Shown here piece by piece: positions 10,501 through 18,233 of a DNA stretch of 45,037 nucleotides. Source of the DNA: an uncultured Verrucomicrobiae bacterium. GTDB lineage: Bacteria > Verrucomicrobiota > Verrucomicrobiia > Limisphaerales > AAA164-E04. How positions within the stretch are numbered: position 1 is the stretch's first letter; each line of letters begins with the position of its first letter. The position numbers and the translations under genes were made by a program. Location: NCBI GenBank assembly GCA_943788245.1, contig CALSPN010000035.1, positions 1 through 45,037 of the forward strand, written 5' to 3'. A model generated the notes under the pieces. That model was given only the letters and a program-made list of their open reading frames with translations, was not told the DNA's origin and searched no databases.

Positions 10501-12262
10501 CACCATCCGTATCTTTCAAGTGCAGTAATTCCGTGCTCTGCCCGACGTATACCCCCCCATCACCTGGTTCGATACCCGTTGGCATCAAAAGCCCATCAGC
10601 AAAAACCGTGGTTTGATCCGCAACCCCATCTCGATCCGTGTCTTCCATGATGAGAATCTGGTCGTTCGCTTCCTCACCCGGTTTGATCTGTGGATACAAG
10701 CTCGAACCTGCCACCCAGAGTCTGCCCTCAGGATCAAAATTAATCTGGATTGGCTTGCTCATCAAAGGGCTTTCGGCCCAGAGGGTCATTTCAACTTCCG
10801 GTGACAACTGGAATTTCCCTTGATCAGCAGCATGATCCGTTGAAAGCGTCACTCCCAGGGCTGACTTCGCTTCAGTCACGGAGGGAACCGGTTTTCTCCA
10901 GGCAAGGGCATCCGATTCCGTCACGGAACTCTCTACCCTTACCAGTTCCCACTGATGACGCCGGGGAATGGCAAGTTGATGGATTTCCGATTCTATCTTT
11001 GCGACCATCGGATCAAACTGAGGAATTTCCACCGCATTCTGCCCCTGCTCATGTTTTCTGAACCCGAAAAGATAAGTCTGATTTTGAGGACGAAAGCGAT
11101 GGAAGAAAAGTTCATTTTTCTTGAGAACGCGTTCCCGCATTTGTTCAGCCTGATCAAATTGTGGCCCCTGCTGGAAGGTCTCCCCTTGACCCCATTGCGA
11201 AGCGGATCGCACGGCATAAATACGACCATCTATTTTTAAAGCCCAGGATCCAGAATCCAATCCCTCAAAACGAACCCTGCGCGAGGTGATGGCTGAAGGA
11301 TAGATTTTGTCATCTTCATCATGATTGGGAAAAGGCAATAAATCGTCTCTGACTTCAAATTCAATGCGATTGGAACTGCGACGAAGGTCAAAAATTTGAT
11401 TCCCCCTTGTGCCGGACCCCACTGTTCCATTGGCAGCAATCTCCAGATGCCAGGGCCATGGCTTACATCGCATCACTGCCTGAAACTGATCCGCAATCCT
11501 TGAGTAACCATAGGCATTGGGATGAATCCCGTTATCGGTGAATGCCCGTTTGTAGGGATCGGCATGGCCATCGCCAAGGTCATGAAATAAATCAATGAAT
11601 GGAATGGCACGCTGCCTGGCAATGGAGGCGATGGATGAAGTGTAAGATTTGAGGACTCGATTATGCGCGGTTGGATCAGGAAGCGCCCCTCCCATGGCTT
11701 CATGCCTCACAGGACTTATTAAAACAAAGCGTACCGATTTCTTATGCTTTGAACTTTCCTGAATCCGATCAAGCAAGCGATTCATATCTTCTTTGAATTG
11801 ACCAAGAACCTGCGTGCCTTCCAGAGACGAGGCCATGCCATAGCCGATCATGACCACGCTTGGTTGAAAGGCTTCTAATTCCCGGATGATGAGATCCTGC
11901 CAGGTGGCTCTGGGCTTGCTCCAGTCAAAGCTGGCTCGGGATTGTCCGCCAGGATTGTCACCACTCCAGGCAAAATTACGGAAAACAAGTCCATGATGCG
12001 GATGCCTGGCGGTCAGCCTGGATTCCAGCATGCCCCAGGTCTGCTCTCGTTCGAGCAAGGTGTCCCCCAAAAATGCGATACGGTCATTCTCCTGAAATTG
12101 AAACGCATGGGGAGAGGCATTTTGCGCGTAAACGGTCTGTCCGGGCCAGAAAGCACTCATTGACAACGCGAAGAGCAAGATCGTGGCAGTGGCAGGTATC
12201 TTTTCTCGAAGAACACCGCGCCACGAAAGGTCGTTCAAATCAGACTTAATCATCATATTCAT
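7529..12262 (-). CDS. Giant secreted SGNH/membrane-bound-dehydrogenase/HEAT/cytochrome c protein
   Basis: A 1577-aa PVC-type multidomain protein, probably periplasmic or surface-bound. After a signal peptide (ILLFALSMSAF near residue 35) comes an SGNH-like esterase domain (FLGDTLLER, NFAWSGDNP, and the C-terminal block NGIHPNAYGYS near 240). From about 490 to 810 lies the PVC 'membrane-bound dehydrogenase' beta-propeller (DTDRDGVADQTTVF, VGPDGALYVADWSNP). HEAT-like alpha repeats fill about 830-1260. One c-type haem site CVACH is at 1306-1310, followed by the haem-associated block (GPDLTSIG, YLVESLIAPN). The tail resembles a ligand-binding beta domain (DDTRLWIDGREF). Family precedent suggests oxidative attack on carbohydrate or a related polymer, but the substrate is unknown. 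The frame is intact over 4.7 kb. Confidence 0.88.
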   Translation of the reverse strand: MNMMIKSDLNDLSWRGVLREKIPATATILLFALSMSAFWPGQTVYAQNASPHAFQFQENDRIAFLGDTLLEREQTWGMLESRLTARHPHHGLVFRNFAWSGDNPGGQSRASFDWSKPRATWQDLIIRELEAFQPSVVMIGYGMASSLEGTQVLGQFKEDMNRLLDRIQESSKHKKSVRFVLISPVRHEAMGGALPDPTAHNRVLKSYTSSIASIARQRAIPFIDLFHDLGDGHADPYKRAFTDNGIHPNAYGYSRIADQFQAVMRCKPWPWHLEIAANGTVGSGTRGNQIFDLRRSSNRIEFEVRDDLLPFPNHDEDDKIYPSAITSRRVRFEGLDSGSWALKIDGRIYAVRSASQWGQGETFQQGPQFDQAEQMRERVLKKNELFFHRFRPQNQTYLFGFRKHEQGQNAVEIPQFDPMVAKIESEIHQLAIPRRHQWELVRVESSVTESDALAWRKPVPSVTEAKSALGVTLSTDHAADQGKFQLSPEVEMTLWAESPLMSKPIQINFDPEGRLWVAGSSLYPQIKPGEEANDQILIMEDTDRDGVADQTTVFADGLLMPTGIEPGDGGVYVGQSTELLHLKDTDGDGRADEKRIVLSGFGTEDTHHILHTLRWGHDGQLYMNQSIYIHSHLETPNGLVRLNSGGLLHLRPSNLDLGVYLRGFCNPWGHQFDEYGQSFVTDGAGYQGITYGVPGAMYFTYAGGRRLLDSVSPGSYPKFCGLEIIQSEQWPQDWQGSAITCDFRAHRIVRFSISENEAGYAAQEAGDLVRSLDPTFRPIDVKVGPDGALYVADWSNPIIQHGEVDFRDSRRDKVTGRIWRISYKNHPLLPRPGLVGMSDGQLMNELKSPNAYNRKQARRILTERGDAIHGSLTDWTEQHDDEQDRLQALWMHQSLDQVNMPLLEELLQADDGRVRAAAVRVLRFWMKGDSNAEVWLAKLVRDKHPRVRLEALRALSHSKTGSAAALALSVLQHPMDRFLDYGLWLTINDLVDPWIQSIQNGTWDPIGKEAELEFGLSSIEPDKASKVLEPLIAARTSDELMDGPWTSLIAKAGTVSQLNRLIEIVQDDARDETAVLKCLSALNDASRLRRLKPTGQQARIARLFNHSNQEVQIAALDLVREWKFAGALNALMATAKNDGAQEQVRGRAVLALGAIGGDDAWNSLKLLITQDQPESIRRLATQSLAVTRPDAALPHVWETLNELQSEAELEALWTYLIQRRQVLSVMKSAIKNISLSRKAAQAGIRSVQKAGRNEPEFLLAIEKVGQLLSDQNNVNPDSFLKMADLAESKGDPARGETVYRRPELGCVACHAIGGVGGQVGPDLTSIGASAPTDYLVESLIAPNAKIKEGYHSVILETNDGEEYSGILQSENGDEYFLRNAVNQIVSVPKQDVSEKTMGASMMPAGLLEVLSDQDKHDLLSFLSKLGEPGPFDAARNNVARRWKLRAGRHTDEQFGIERIIGDTSGSAWNPADTLVDGRLLQPIMAQALRLRNINQVTSLIGLMATASFETTGGRMTLNINANDDTRLWIDGREFEYKRELSTSLPAGKHTMVLQLNPGNLPSFLRSEIEGATFVADE

Positions 12263-12411
12263 TGGTTCAATTTTTTGGAGTTGGAAATCTTGATATTATG
12301 ATTCAAGAGCTATTCCGAAAAAATAAGTGATTCAGCGAGAAAGTAGGAAAGTTTCCGAAAAAATTCAAGCTTACGGTAATGACATCCTGCCAAGAACATA
12401 TCCATGGAACA

Positions 12412-12441
12412 TAAAAAGGCCGGCAGTATACTGCCGGCCTT
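12412..12441 (-). terminator. Rho-independent terminator built on a 26-bp perfect palindrome
   Basis: Positions 12416-12441 form a perfect palindrome with arms AAGGCCGGCAGTA and TACTGCCGGCCTT. On the minus strand the hairpin is followed by TTTTTAT (12417-12411), the expected U-tract. It lies about 120 nt after the stop of the small gene at 12562-12798 and in front of the giant gene, so it should insulate the two. Confidence 0.75.
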
Positions 12442-12561
12442 GATGAAAACAGGGCCTCTGCGAGTTTTTAGAAGGCCATCAAACGCTTGAAATTTCCCAA
12501 GTCAAAGGGATGCCATCAAAATAACGATCAAGCCACCATTACCTCGGATTGAATTATTTTT

Positions 12562-12798
12562 TCAGGTCGATAGGTCACTTTCAACTTCAAGCATTTCAAT
12601 GAAATGTTCGGTCTCCTGAATCGGTTGATTCATTTGGTTGATCAGATCGCTAATATCCTCTTCGATTTGAAGCGTTTCTTCCTTGAGCCAACCAATGGCC
12701 TGCGCATTGAGATTGTGCTTGAGATAAAGCACGTAATCTTTCATTTGAATAAGCACGGGTTCAATGGCATTGCCAGCAAGTAAAAGTGAGGAACACAT
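12562..12798 (-). CDS. Small acidic helical protein, unknown function
   Basis: A 78-aa protein I do not recognise. Residues 25-75 are amphipathic and acidic (LKEETLQIEEDISDLINQM, ETEHFIEMLEVE) and probably form a helical hairpin or coiled coil. There is no signal peptide, and the N-terminus (MCSSLLLAGN) is weakly hydrophobic. A strong terminator follows about 120 nt downstream and an 8-bp inverted repeat lies just upstream, which supports an independent short transcription unit. Confidence 0.5.
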   Translation of the reverse strand: MCSSLLLAGNAIEPVLIQMKDYVLYLKHNLNAQAIGWLKEETLQIEEDISDLINQMNQPIQETEHFIEMLEVESDLST

Positions 12799-12821
12799 TT
12801 TCTCAAACCTTGCTCTGGTCT

Positions 12822-12845
12822 GGAAAAGTTTGGCACGACTTTTCC
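12822..12845. repeat. Inverted repeat upstream of the small acidic protein gene
   Basis: GGAAAAGT (12822-12829) and ACTTTTCC (12838-12845) are perfect 8-bp arms separated by 8 nt, starting 24 nt upstream of the start codon at 12798. It could be an operator or a 5'-leader hairpin; no consensus is recognised. Confidence 0.35.
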
Positions 12846-13043
12846 GGCTCAGGCTCGGACTTTGAATTTCACTGATCTGCGTGGTAGCTCATACGGCGAC
12901 ACGCCTACATCATGAGCGTGAGGCTATCGACACAGAAAACAGCCACTGAAAACCCAACATACCACCCGGCTTGTTGATGGCGCGTTGCGGTGAAGCGAGT
13001 GAGCGTAGAAGCGATTCATGTTAAACAGATGTGTGACGAGTCA

Positions 13044-13817
13044 TTAAAATTTGTATCTCAGACTGGACACAACGCGCAGGTCGTTGCTCTTGCGTCCGAG
13101 CGCTGGCTGGTTATCAAAGACGTCCTGAATCGTAAAACGCATGCCTAGCTTTTCCGTGAGGTCTGAATCAATCCCAATTTCCGCTATGACGAGATAGTTT
13201 TCGAAATAGTCGACCTGAGGGACATATTCCAGCTTTTGCCAGAGCCGTGCACGCTCGCTGATCTGATATTTGGCTGATTCGGCGACACGTAGAGACATAT
13301 AATGATCCGTGATACCCCCAACCTTCTCGTAGACGAAACCCGGACCCAGTTCCCCACTCAGCTCAAACTTGTCCTCTTTGAAAAAGTAATGACCCAAACC
13401 AGGACTAACCGTTCCGCGGAATTCAACATCTGCAATGGCGTCATGGAGAGCAGATAGGTTCAACAACGCAAACGTACGATCGTTGGCAAAAAGACGATTA
13501 TACTGACCAGTGCCTCGAAGGGTTTCATTGTTTTTAACCCCTTCGACCTCACCCAGACTGCCGTCAGCCGTCAAACTTAATTCATTCAATTCCCATTTTT
13601 TAAGACTGAGGATACTTGCCGTGGCAAGCAAGGTGTCATTGTTGCCCTGAGTAAGGGTAAAACCAACTGAAGCATTGGTTTCCCATTTTGGTTTTTCGGT
13701 TTCTTCAATGGCTCCGTCTTCCTGAGCTTGGGTCATGAACCCAGTGACGGTGGTGATGGCGCATATCAGGAACCAGCGTGTTGTTTTATGGATCATTTGA
13801 TCAGTATTCATGTGCAT
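13044..13817 (-). CDS. DUF481 (YdiY-like) outer-membrane protein
   Basis: Beta-barrel protein of the DUF481 family, 257 aa, function unknown. It has a signal peptide (WFLICAITTVTGF, cleavage near MTQAQED), then alternating amphipathic strands typical of a porin-like barrel (ASVGFTLTQGNNDT, SPGLGHYFFKE, ARLWQKLEYVPQVD). It ends in an aromatic residue (SSLRYKF), the usual signal for outer-membrane assembly. Several in-frame ATGs exist; the first (13817) and the one at 13796 are both compatible with the signal peptide. It stands alone on the minus strand. Confidence 0.85.
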   Translation of the reverse strand: MHMNTDQMIHKTTRWFLICAITTVTGFMTQAQEDGAIEETEKPKWETNASVGFTLTQGNNDTLLATASILSLKKWELNELSLTADGSLGEVEGVKNNETLRGTGQYNRLFANDRTFALLNLSALHDAIADVEFRGTVSPGLGHYFFKEDKFELSGELGPGFVYEKVGGITDHYMSLRVAESAKYQISERARLWQKLEYVPQVDYFENYLVIAEIGIDSDLTEKLGMRFTIQDVFDNQPALGRKSNDLRVVSSLRYKF

Positions 13818-13929
13818 TTCTTACAATTTTGAGCAGCTTGTTTGTTACAAACAATGTCAACTGTCAAGATCTTTGAGTTGTCTCTTGCACCGCAGGCAAT
13901 GCAAAATCGTGTAGCAAGCAGGGTTGTTT

Positions 13930-14790
13930 TCAGACTGTCGTCACCGGATTACCCAGTTCTCCAATGCCTGAGACCCTTATGGCAACGTGATCGCCTTCTT
14001 CAAGGGTAAAATCGTCATCAGGAACCACACCTGTCCCCGTCAGTAAAACCGATCCGGATGGAAAACTTTGAGAACGATTCAGATAATCCGAGAGCTCGTC
14101 GAAAGATCGTTTGATCTGGTTGATCGATGTTTCACCCTCAAACACCACATTGCCGTCCCTGGTGATTTTGACTCCAATGGTCCATTGTCGGGCTTCCGTT
14201 TCGTCTGGTCCGAAAACAATCCAGGGTCCAAGCGAGCAACTGCGATCATACATTTTGGCCTGTGGAAGGTATAAAAGATTTTCACCTTCAATGTCACGTG
14301 AACTCATGTCATTTCCAATGGTGTAACCCACCACGCTGCCTTGCGTATCCATCACCAGGGCAAGCTCAGGTTCAGGCACATTCCATGAGGCATCCTCACG
14401 AATCCCAACTGCGTCCCCTGTGGCAACCACCTTACCGGGCATTGATTTAAAGAAAATTTCAGGCCGTGGCGCGTCATATACCTTATCATAGGCGGTGGCA
14501 CTGAAATCGGACTCTTCCATGCGCGCCGTCTTACTGCGTAGATAAGTGACTCCAGCAGCCCAGACTTCCTGATCATCTACTGGAGCAAGAAGTGTGACTT
14601 CCTGCAACGCCAACTTCGGGATGTCGAGGTTCTGTAATTGAGCAAGGATCAAGGCACGTTTTTCTGCGTCGAACAATGACTTCATTTGCGTGATCTGAAA
14701 GGAGGTGAGATCAATGACTTGATCGCTGTCATCCAGATAGCCAATGCTTGGCAATGAATTATCTTGTGTGTGGAAACGGCAAATTCTCAT
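13930..14790 (-). CDS. Fumarylacetoacetate hydrolase family protein (2-keto-3-deoxy sugar-acid dehydratase-like)
   Basis: A 286-aa enzyme of the FAH superfamily. The metal-binding region is clear: PEPELALVMDT with its acidic ligands, then GYTIGNDMSSRDIEGEN and YDRSCSLGPW. Within the superfamily the arrangement resembles the branch that includes 2-keto-3-deoxy-arabinonate dehydratases and related sugar-acid enzymes more than catechol meta-cleavage hydrolases, but that is inference. It is divergent from an SMP-30 lactonase, separated by about 98 bp that must hold both promoters. Lactone opening followed by keto-deoxy acid dehydration would make a coherent non-phosphorylative sugar-acid route. 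FAH family certain, substrate tentative. Confidence 0.87.
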   Translation of the reverse strand: MRICRFHTQDNSLPSIGYLDDSDQVIDLTSFQITQMKSLFDAEKRALILAQLQNLDIPKLALQEVTLLAPVDDQEVWAAGVTYLRSKTARMEESDFSATAYDKVYDAPRPEIFFKSMPGKVVATGDAVGIREDASWNVPEPELALVMDTQGSVVGYTIGNDMSSRDIEGENLLYLPQAKMYDRSCSLGPWIVFGPDETEARQWTIGVKITRDGNVVFEGETSINQIKRSFDELSDYLNRSQSFPSGSVLLTGTGVVPDDDFTLEEGDHVAIRVSGIGELGNPVTTV

Positions 14791-14888
14791 GAGGCAAGCA
14801 TCATTAGAGGTTCATTACTAAATTTCCAGCATTTTCATTTTTCAACGAGGCCTTGCAGGTTTTTCCCGGACATTCTAGAACAAGTCCC

Positions 14889-15773
14889 ATGCAAACTTAT
14901 CAGGCATCATGTATTTTTGACGGCAAAGCAACGCTCGCGGAAGGTCCGGGCTGGGATGAGGAACGTCAGGCCGTAGTTTGGGTGGACATTGAGAAAGGCA
15001 AAATTTCTCGTTTCTATCCAAGCACACACCGCAATGAAACTTGGGCCATTTCTCAGAAAGTTGGCTGCGTCGTTCGCACGTCTGGGGGGGATCTTCTGGC
15101 TGGTGGCCAGGAAGGGCTGCTCAAACTGAACCCGGACTCGGGTGAAGTCACTTCCCTGCAAAACCCCGAGCCCGATTTGCCTGTGAATCGATTCAATGAC
15201 GGCAAATGCGATCCTCAAGGGCGCTTGTGGGCCGGCACGATGTCCTGCGAGGAGGAGGAAGGAGCCGGGAGCCTTTACCGCATCACCAACGAAGGGTCGG
15301 TCAAGCGCATGGTGGAATCAGTCACGATCTCCAATGGCCTGGCATGGTCACAGGATGGTAGAACCATGTATTATATTGACACCCCCACCCGCCACGTCGA
15401 CGCCTTCGACTTCGATCCAGTGGAGGGTGAGATTTCCAACCGACGTCATGTCATCGAAATCCCCAAGGACATGGGTTATCCGGATGGCATGACCATCGAC
15501 GCCGAAGGCAAATTATGGGTGGCACTGTGGGCAGGATGGGGAGTGGGTCGCTGGGATCCAAGCACCGGTGAGTTGTTGGCCAAGGTCCAATTACCGGTTG
15601 AATGCGTCACCGCCTGTTGCTTCGGTGGAAAAGATTACCGTACGCTCTACATCACCACTGCCAGCCGTGATCTGGATGAAGAAGGACACAAGGAGCAACC
15701 TCAGGCAGGTGGTCTATTTGCTGTAGATGTCGGACTCGCAGGCCTGCCAACGCCTGTGTTCAAAGAAGCATGA
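14889..15773 (+). CDS. SMP-30/gluconolactonase family sugar lactonase
   Basis: Six-bladed beta-propeller lactonase, 294 aa, expected to hydrolyse aldonolactones with one divalent metal. Metal-site residues typical of the family are visible: Glu in AEGPGWDEE near residue 18, Asn/Asp in NRFNDGKCDPQGRLWAGTM, Asn in ISNGLAWS and Asp in GYPDGMTIDAEG. I chose ATG 14889, which gives the usual short N-terminus, over an ATG twelve codons upstream. There is no signal peptide, so it is cytoplasmic. It is divergent from the FAH-family gene and followed 37 bp later by tatD. Confidence 0.92.
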   Translation: MQTYQASCIFDGKATLAEGPGWDEERQAVVWVDIEKGKISRFYPSTHRNETWAISQKVGCVVRTSGGDLLAGGQEGLLKLNPDSGEVTSLQNPEPDLPVNRFNDGKCDPQGRLWAGTMSCEEEEGAGSLYRITNEGSVKRMVESVTISNGLAWSQDGRTMYYIDTPTRHVDAFDFDPVEGEISNRRHVIEIPKDMGYPDGMTIDAEGKLWVALWAGWGVGRWDPSTGELLAKVQLPVECVTACCFGGKDYRTLYITTASRDLDEEGHKEQPQAGGLFAVDVGLAGLPTPVFKEA

Positions 15774-15810
15774 GCATGCCGCTCGTTCTTGCTGATAAAA
15801 ACATCCTTCC

Positions 15811-16656
15811 ATGACCGAACAAAAAACAAGACCTTCCCTGATCGATATCGGGCTGAATCTGACACATGACTCCTTTGATCATGACAGGAAGGACGTGCTC
15901 CAGCGAGCGCTCGATCTCGGTGTCCATCGCATGATCCTCACGGGTGCAACCGAGGAAGGCAGCCTCAAGGCACTCGAACTGGCAAAATCCTACCCTGGCA
16001 CTTTTTACGCAACTGCAGGCATTCATCCACACCATGCCAAAGAGGTCAATGGCGACACTTTTACTGTTCTGCAGGAACTGTACACCATGCCTGAAGTCGT
16101 GGCTGTCGGTGAATGCGGTCTGGATTATTTCCGCGATATCTCGCCGCGCTCTACTCAGGAAAAAGTGTTTATCGCGCACCTCGAAATGGCAACAGGCAAT
16201 CAGTTACCGATGTTCCTGCACCAACGTGATGCGGGAGATACCTTTATTTCCATTCTCAAGGAGTTCCGTGAAAAAATCTCTGATGTTGTTGTTCATTGTT
16301 TCACCGATGACAAAAAAATCCTGTTCGGTTTACTCGATCTGGAATGCCACATCGGCATCACAGGATGGATTTGTGATGAACGCAGAGGCAAGCACCTCAA
16401 GGAACTGGTTCCAAGTATTCCGACGAATCGATTGATGATCGAAACCGACGCCCCGTATCTCATGCCGAGGGATCTCGATCCCAAACCAAAAACACAGCGT
16501 AACGAACCCATGCATCTACCTCATATCGCGCGTGAAATTGCCAAATGCACCGGAAAGCCCTTCGAGCAACTGGCACAAGAAACCACCGCCAATGCCAACT
16601 CCTTTTTCCGACTTCCACCTCTTGAAGAAATTCACTCAGGGGAGGACCGGACATGA
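15811..16656 (+). CDS. tatD: TatD family 3'-5' DNA exonuclease / metal-dependent hydrolase
   Basis: A 281-aa TIM-barrel metallo-hydrolase of the TatD family, linked in Escherichia coli to DNA repair and digestion of DNA ends. It belongs to the TatD-proper branch: the N-terminal motif is DIGLNLT rather than the HxH of YcfH-type paralogues. Further conserved blocks are GIHPHHAK, VGECGLDYFRD, VVHCFT, GITGWICDERRG and IETDAPYLMPRDL. HQRDA replaces the more usual HCRDA. It ends by overlapping the xth start (ATGA), so the two are translationally coupled, consistent with a DNA-repair pair. Confidence 0.95.
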   Translation: MTEQKTRPSLIDIGLNLTHDSFDHDRKDVLQRALDLGVHRMILTGATEEGSLKALELAKSYPGTFYATAGIHPHHAKEVNGDTFTVLQELYTMPEVVAVGECGLDYFRDISPRSTQEKVFIAHLEMATGNQLPMFLHQRDAGDTFISILKEFREKISDVVVHCFTDDKKILFGLLDLECHIGITGWICDERRGKHLKELVPSIPTNRLMIETDAPYLMPRDLDPKPKTQRNEPMHLPHIAREIAKCTGKPFEQLAQETTANANSFFRLPPLEEIHSGEDRT

Positions 16657-17411
16657 AGCTCATTTCATGGAATGTCAATGGCATGCGGGCCGTGCTGGGC
16701 AAAGGGCTGCTGGACATCATCGATGACATGGATGCCGACATTCTTTGTTTTCAGGAGACAAAGGCGCAACCTGAACAACTGGTCGATTTCGACTGGCCCA
16801 AGGGCTACGAGGTGTTCTGGCATTCTGCGGTCAAGAAAGGTTACTCGGGCACCGGTGTGCTGAGTCGTCAAAAACCTCTCAGGGTATGGAACGGTCTCGA
16901 TATCCCTGAACATGATCAGGAGGGTCGTGTTCAAAATCTGGAGTTCGATTCCTTTATTCTGGTCAATGTGTATACCCCCAACGCTCAAAATGGCCTGGCG
17001 CGCCTGGATTATCGTCTGGCCTGGGATGAAGCCTTTCGGCATCACGTCTGCAAATTACAACAACAAAAACCGGTCCTTTTCTGTGGCGATCTGAACGTCG
17101 CTCATCAGGAAATCGACCTTGCACGTCCCAAAGAGAATGTAAAAAATCCCGGTTTCAGTCCGGAGGAACGTGCGTCCTTTAATCGACTGGTCGATGCAGG
17201 ATTCATCGACACCTTTCGCGAATTTGAACAGGGTGGCGGACATTATTCCTGGTGGAGTTACCGCGCGGGAGCACGGGCAAGGAACGTGGGATGGCGCATC
17301 GATTACTGCTGTGTCTCCCCCGACCTTCGATCCAACCTTGAAAAAGCCTTCATCATGCCAAACGTCATGGGTTCGGATCACTGTCCGGTAGGTGTGCAAT
17401 TGGGCCTTTGA
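16653..17411 (+). CDS. xth: Exodeoxyribonuclease III (AP endonuclease, ExoA/XthA type)
   Basis: Mg2+-dependent apurinic/apyrimidinic endonuclease and 3' exonuclease of base excision repair, 252 aa. All EEP-nuclease motifs are present: ISWNVNGMRA (Asn7), CFQETKAQ (catalytic Glu), NVYTPNAQ, CGDLNVAHQEIDLA, RIDYCCVS and the terminal GSDHCPV with the catalytic His. The insert FNRLVDAGFIDTFRE is normal for ExoA-like members. The start ATG overlaps the tatD stop by four bases. The frame is intact and the length normal. Confidence 0.96.
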   Translation: MKLISWNVNGMRAVLGKGLLDIIDDMDADILCFQETKAQPEQLVDFDWPKGYEVFWHSAVKKGYSGTGVLSRQKPLRVWNGLDIPEHDQEGRVQNLEFDSFILVNVYTPNAQNGLARLDYRLAWDEAFRHHVCKLQQQKPVLFCGDLNVAHQEIDLARPKENVKNPGFSPEERASFNRLVDAGFIDTFREFEQGGGHYSWWSYRAGARARNVGWRIDYCCVSPDLRSNLEKAFIMPNVMGSDHCPVGVQLGL

Positions 17412-17520
17412 TTTTTGAGGCACAAGGTGTTTGTCCGAGATGGAGCGTAACGTCTCTGGATGCCCTTTGCTGCCTGGCTTTCTCTACGCCTTGAGTGAAG
17501 CGGGCGTGGATATTGCAAAA

Positions 17521-18207
17521 TTACCCACACGCCGACTCAAAGGCATTGATGTGCTCACGCGTGCCTGAGACAAAGAGCGTATCGCCCTCCATCATCACCA
17601 TGGGCGGTAATGGCTCTTTGAAGGCATGAGGGGTTTCCTCATCCCCATCCGGACTTTCCCGAACGAGCAACAGGATGTTGATGTGGTAATGCTCTGGAAG
17701 TTTGGCATCTTCAATGGAAATACCGCTCAGCTTTCCCCCTAAAACGACACTGGCTACCTGGTATTCTCCGACGATGGGAATGCGGTCGTTCAGAAAATGG
17801 GAACGCAGCTTTTCAGCCAGTCGATAGGCCATGTCCTTGGCCGGTAATACCACGCTGTTGGCCCCGAGTTTTTCCAATACCTTGGCGTGTCTCTCGTCCA
17901 GGGCACGGGTCACGATATAGGGAATTTCAAGCTCCTTGAGATTCAGGGTCGCCAAAATGCTTCCCTGCATGTTCTCTCCAATGCCTACCACCACCGTATC
18001 GGCTTCCTGAACTCCAGCCTCTTTCAATGCCTCCGGATCTTCGGCATTCAACTCGACGGATTCAAGACCTGATTCGGCAAGGGCCTGAACCCGTTCAGGG
18101 TCCATATCCGCGACGATCACTTCCGTGTCAAAGGCAGCCAGACGCTTTGCCAGGTGGGTTCCAAAGCGCCCCGCTCCAATGATGAAGATTCTCTTGTTCT
18201 GAGTCAT
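17521..18207 (-). CDS. ktrA: KtrA/TrkA-type potassium uptake regulatory subunit (RCK)
   Basis: Cytoplasmic nucleotide-binding gating ring subunit of a Ktr/Trk K+ channel. The 228-aa protein has one RCK_N Rossmann domain (IIGAGRFGTHLAKRL, acidic residue after VIVADMD) and one RCK_C domain (YQVASVVLGGKLSG onward), which is the KtrA layout rather than the double-length TrkA. I chose ATG 18207; a GTG at 18222, close to AGAGAGGGA, is an alternative. It begins about 27 bp after the stop of the membrane subunit gene, forming a two-gene operon. Confidence 0.9.
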   Translation of the reverse strand: MTQNKRIFIIGAGRFGTHLAKRLAAFDTEVIVADMDPERVQALAESGLESVELNAEDPEALKEAGVQEADTVVVGIGENMQGSILATLNLKELEIPYIVTRALDERHAKVLEKLGANSVVLPAKDMAYRLAEKLRSHFLNDRIPIVGEYQVASVVLGGKLSGISIEDAKLPEHYHINILLLVRESPDGDEETPHAFKEPLPPMVMMEGDTLFVSGTREHINAFESACG

Positions 18208-18233
18208 GACACAGTCTGGCACAAGTCCCTCTC

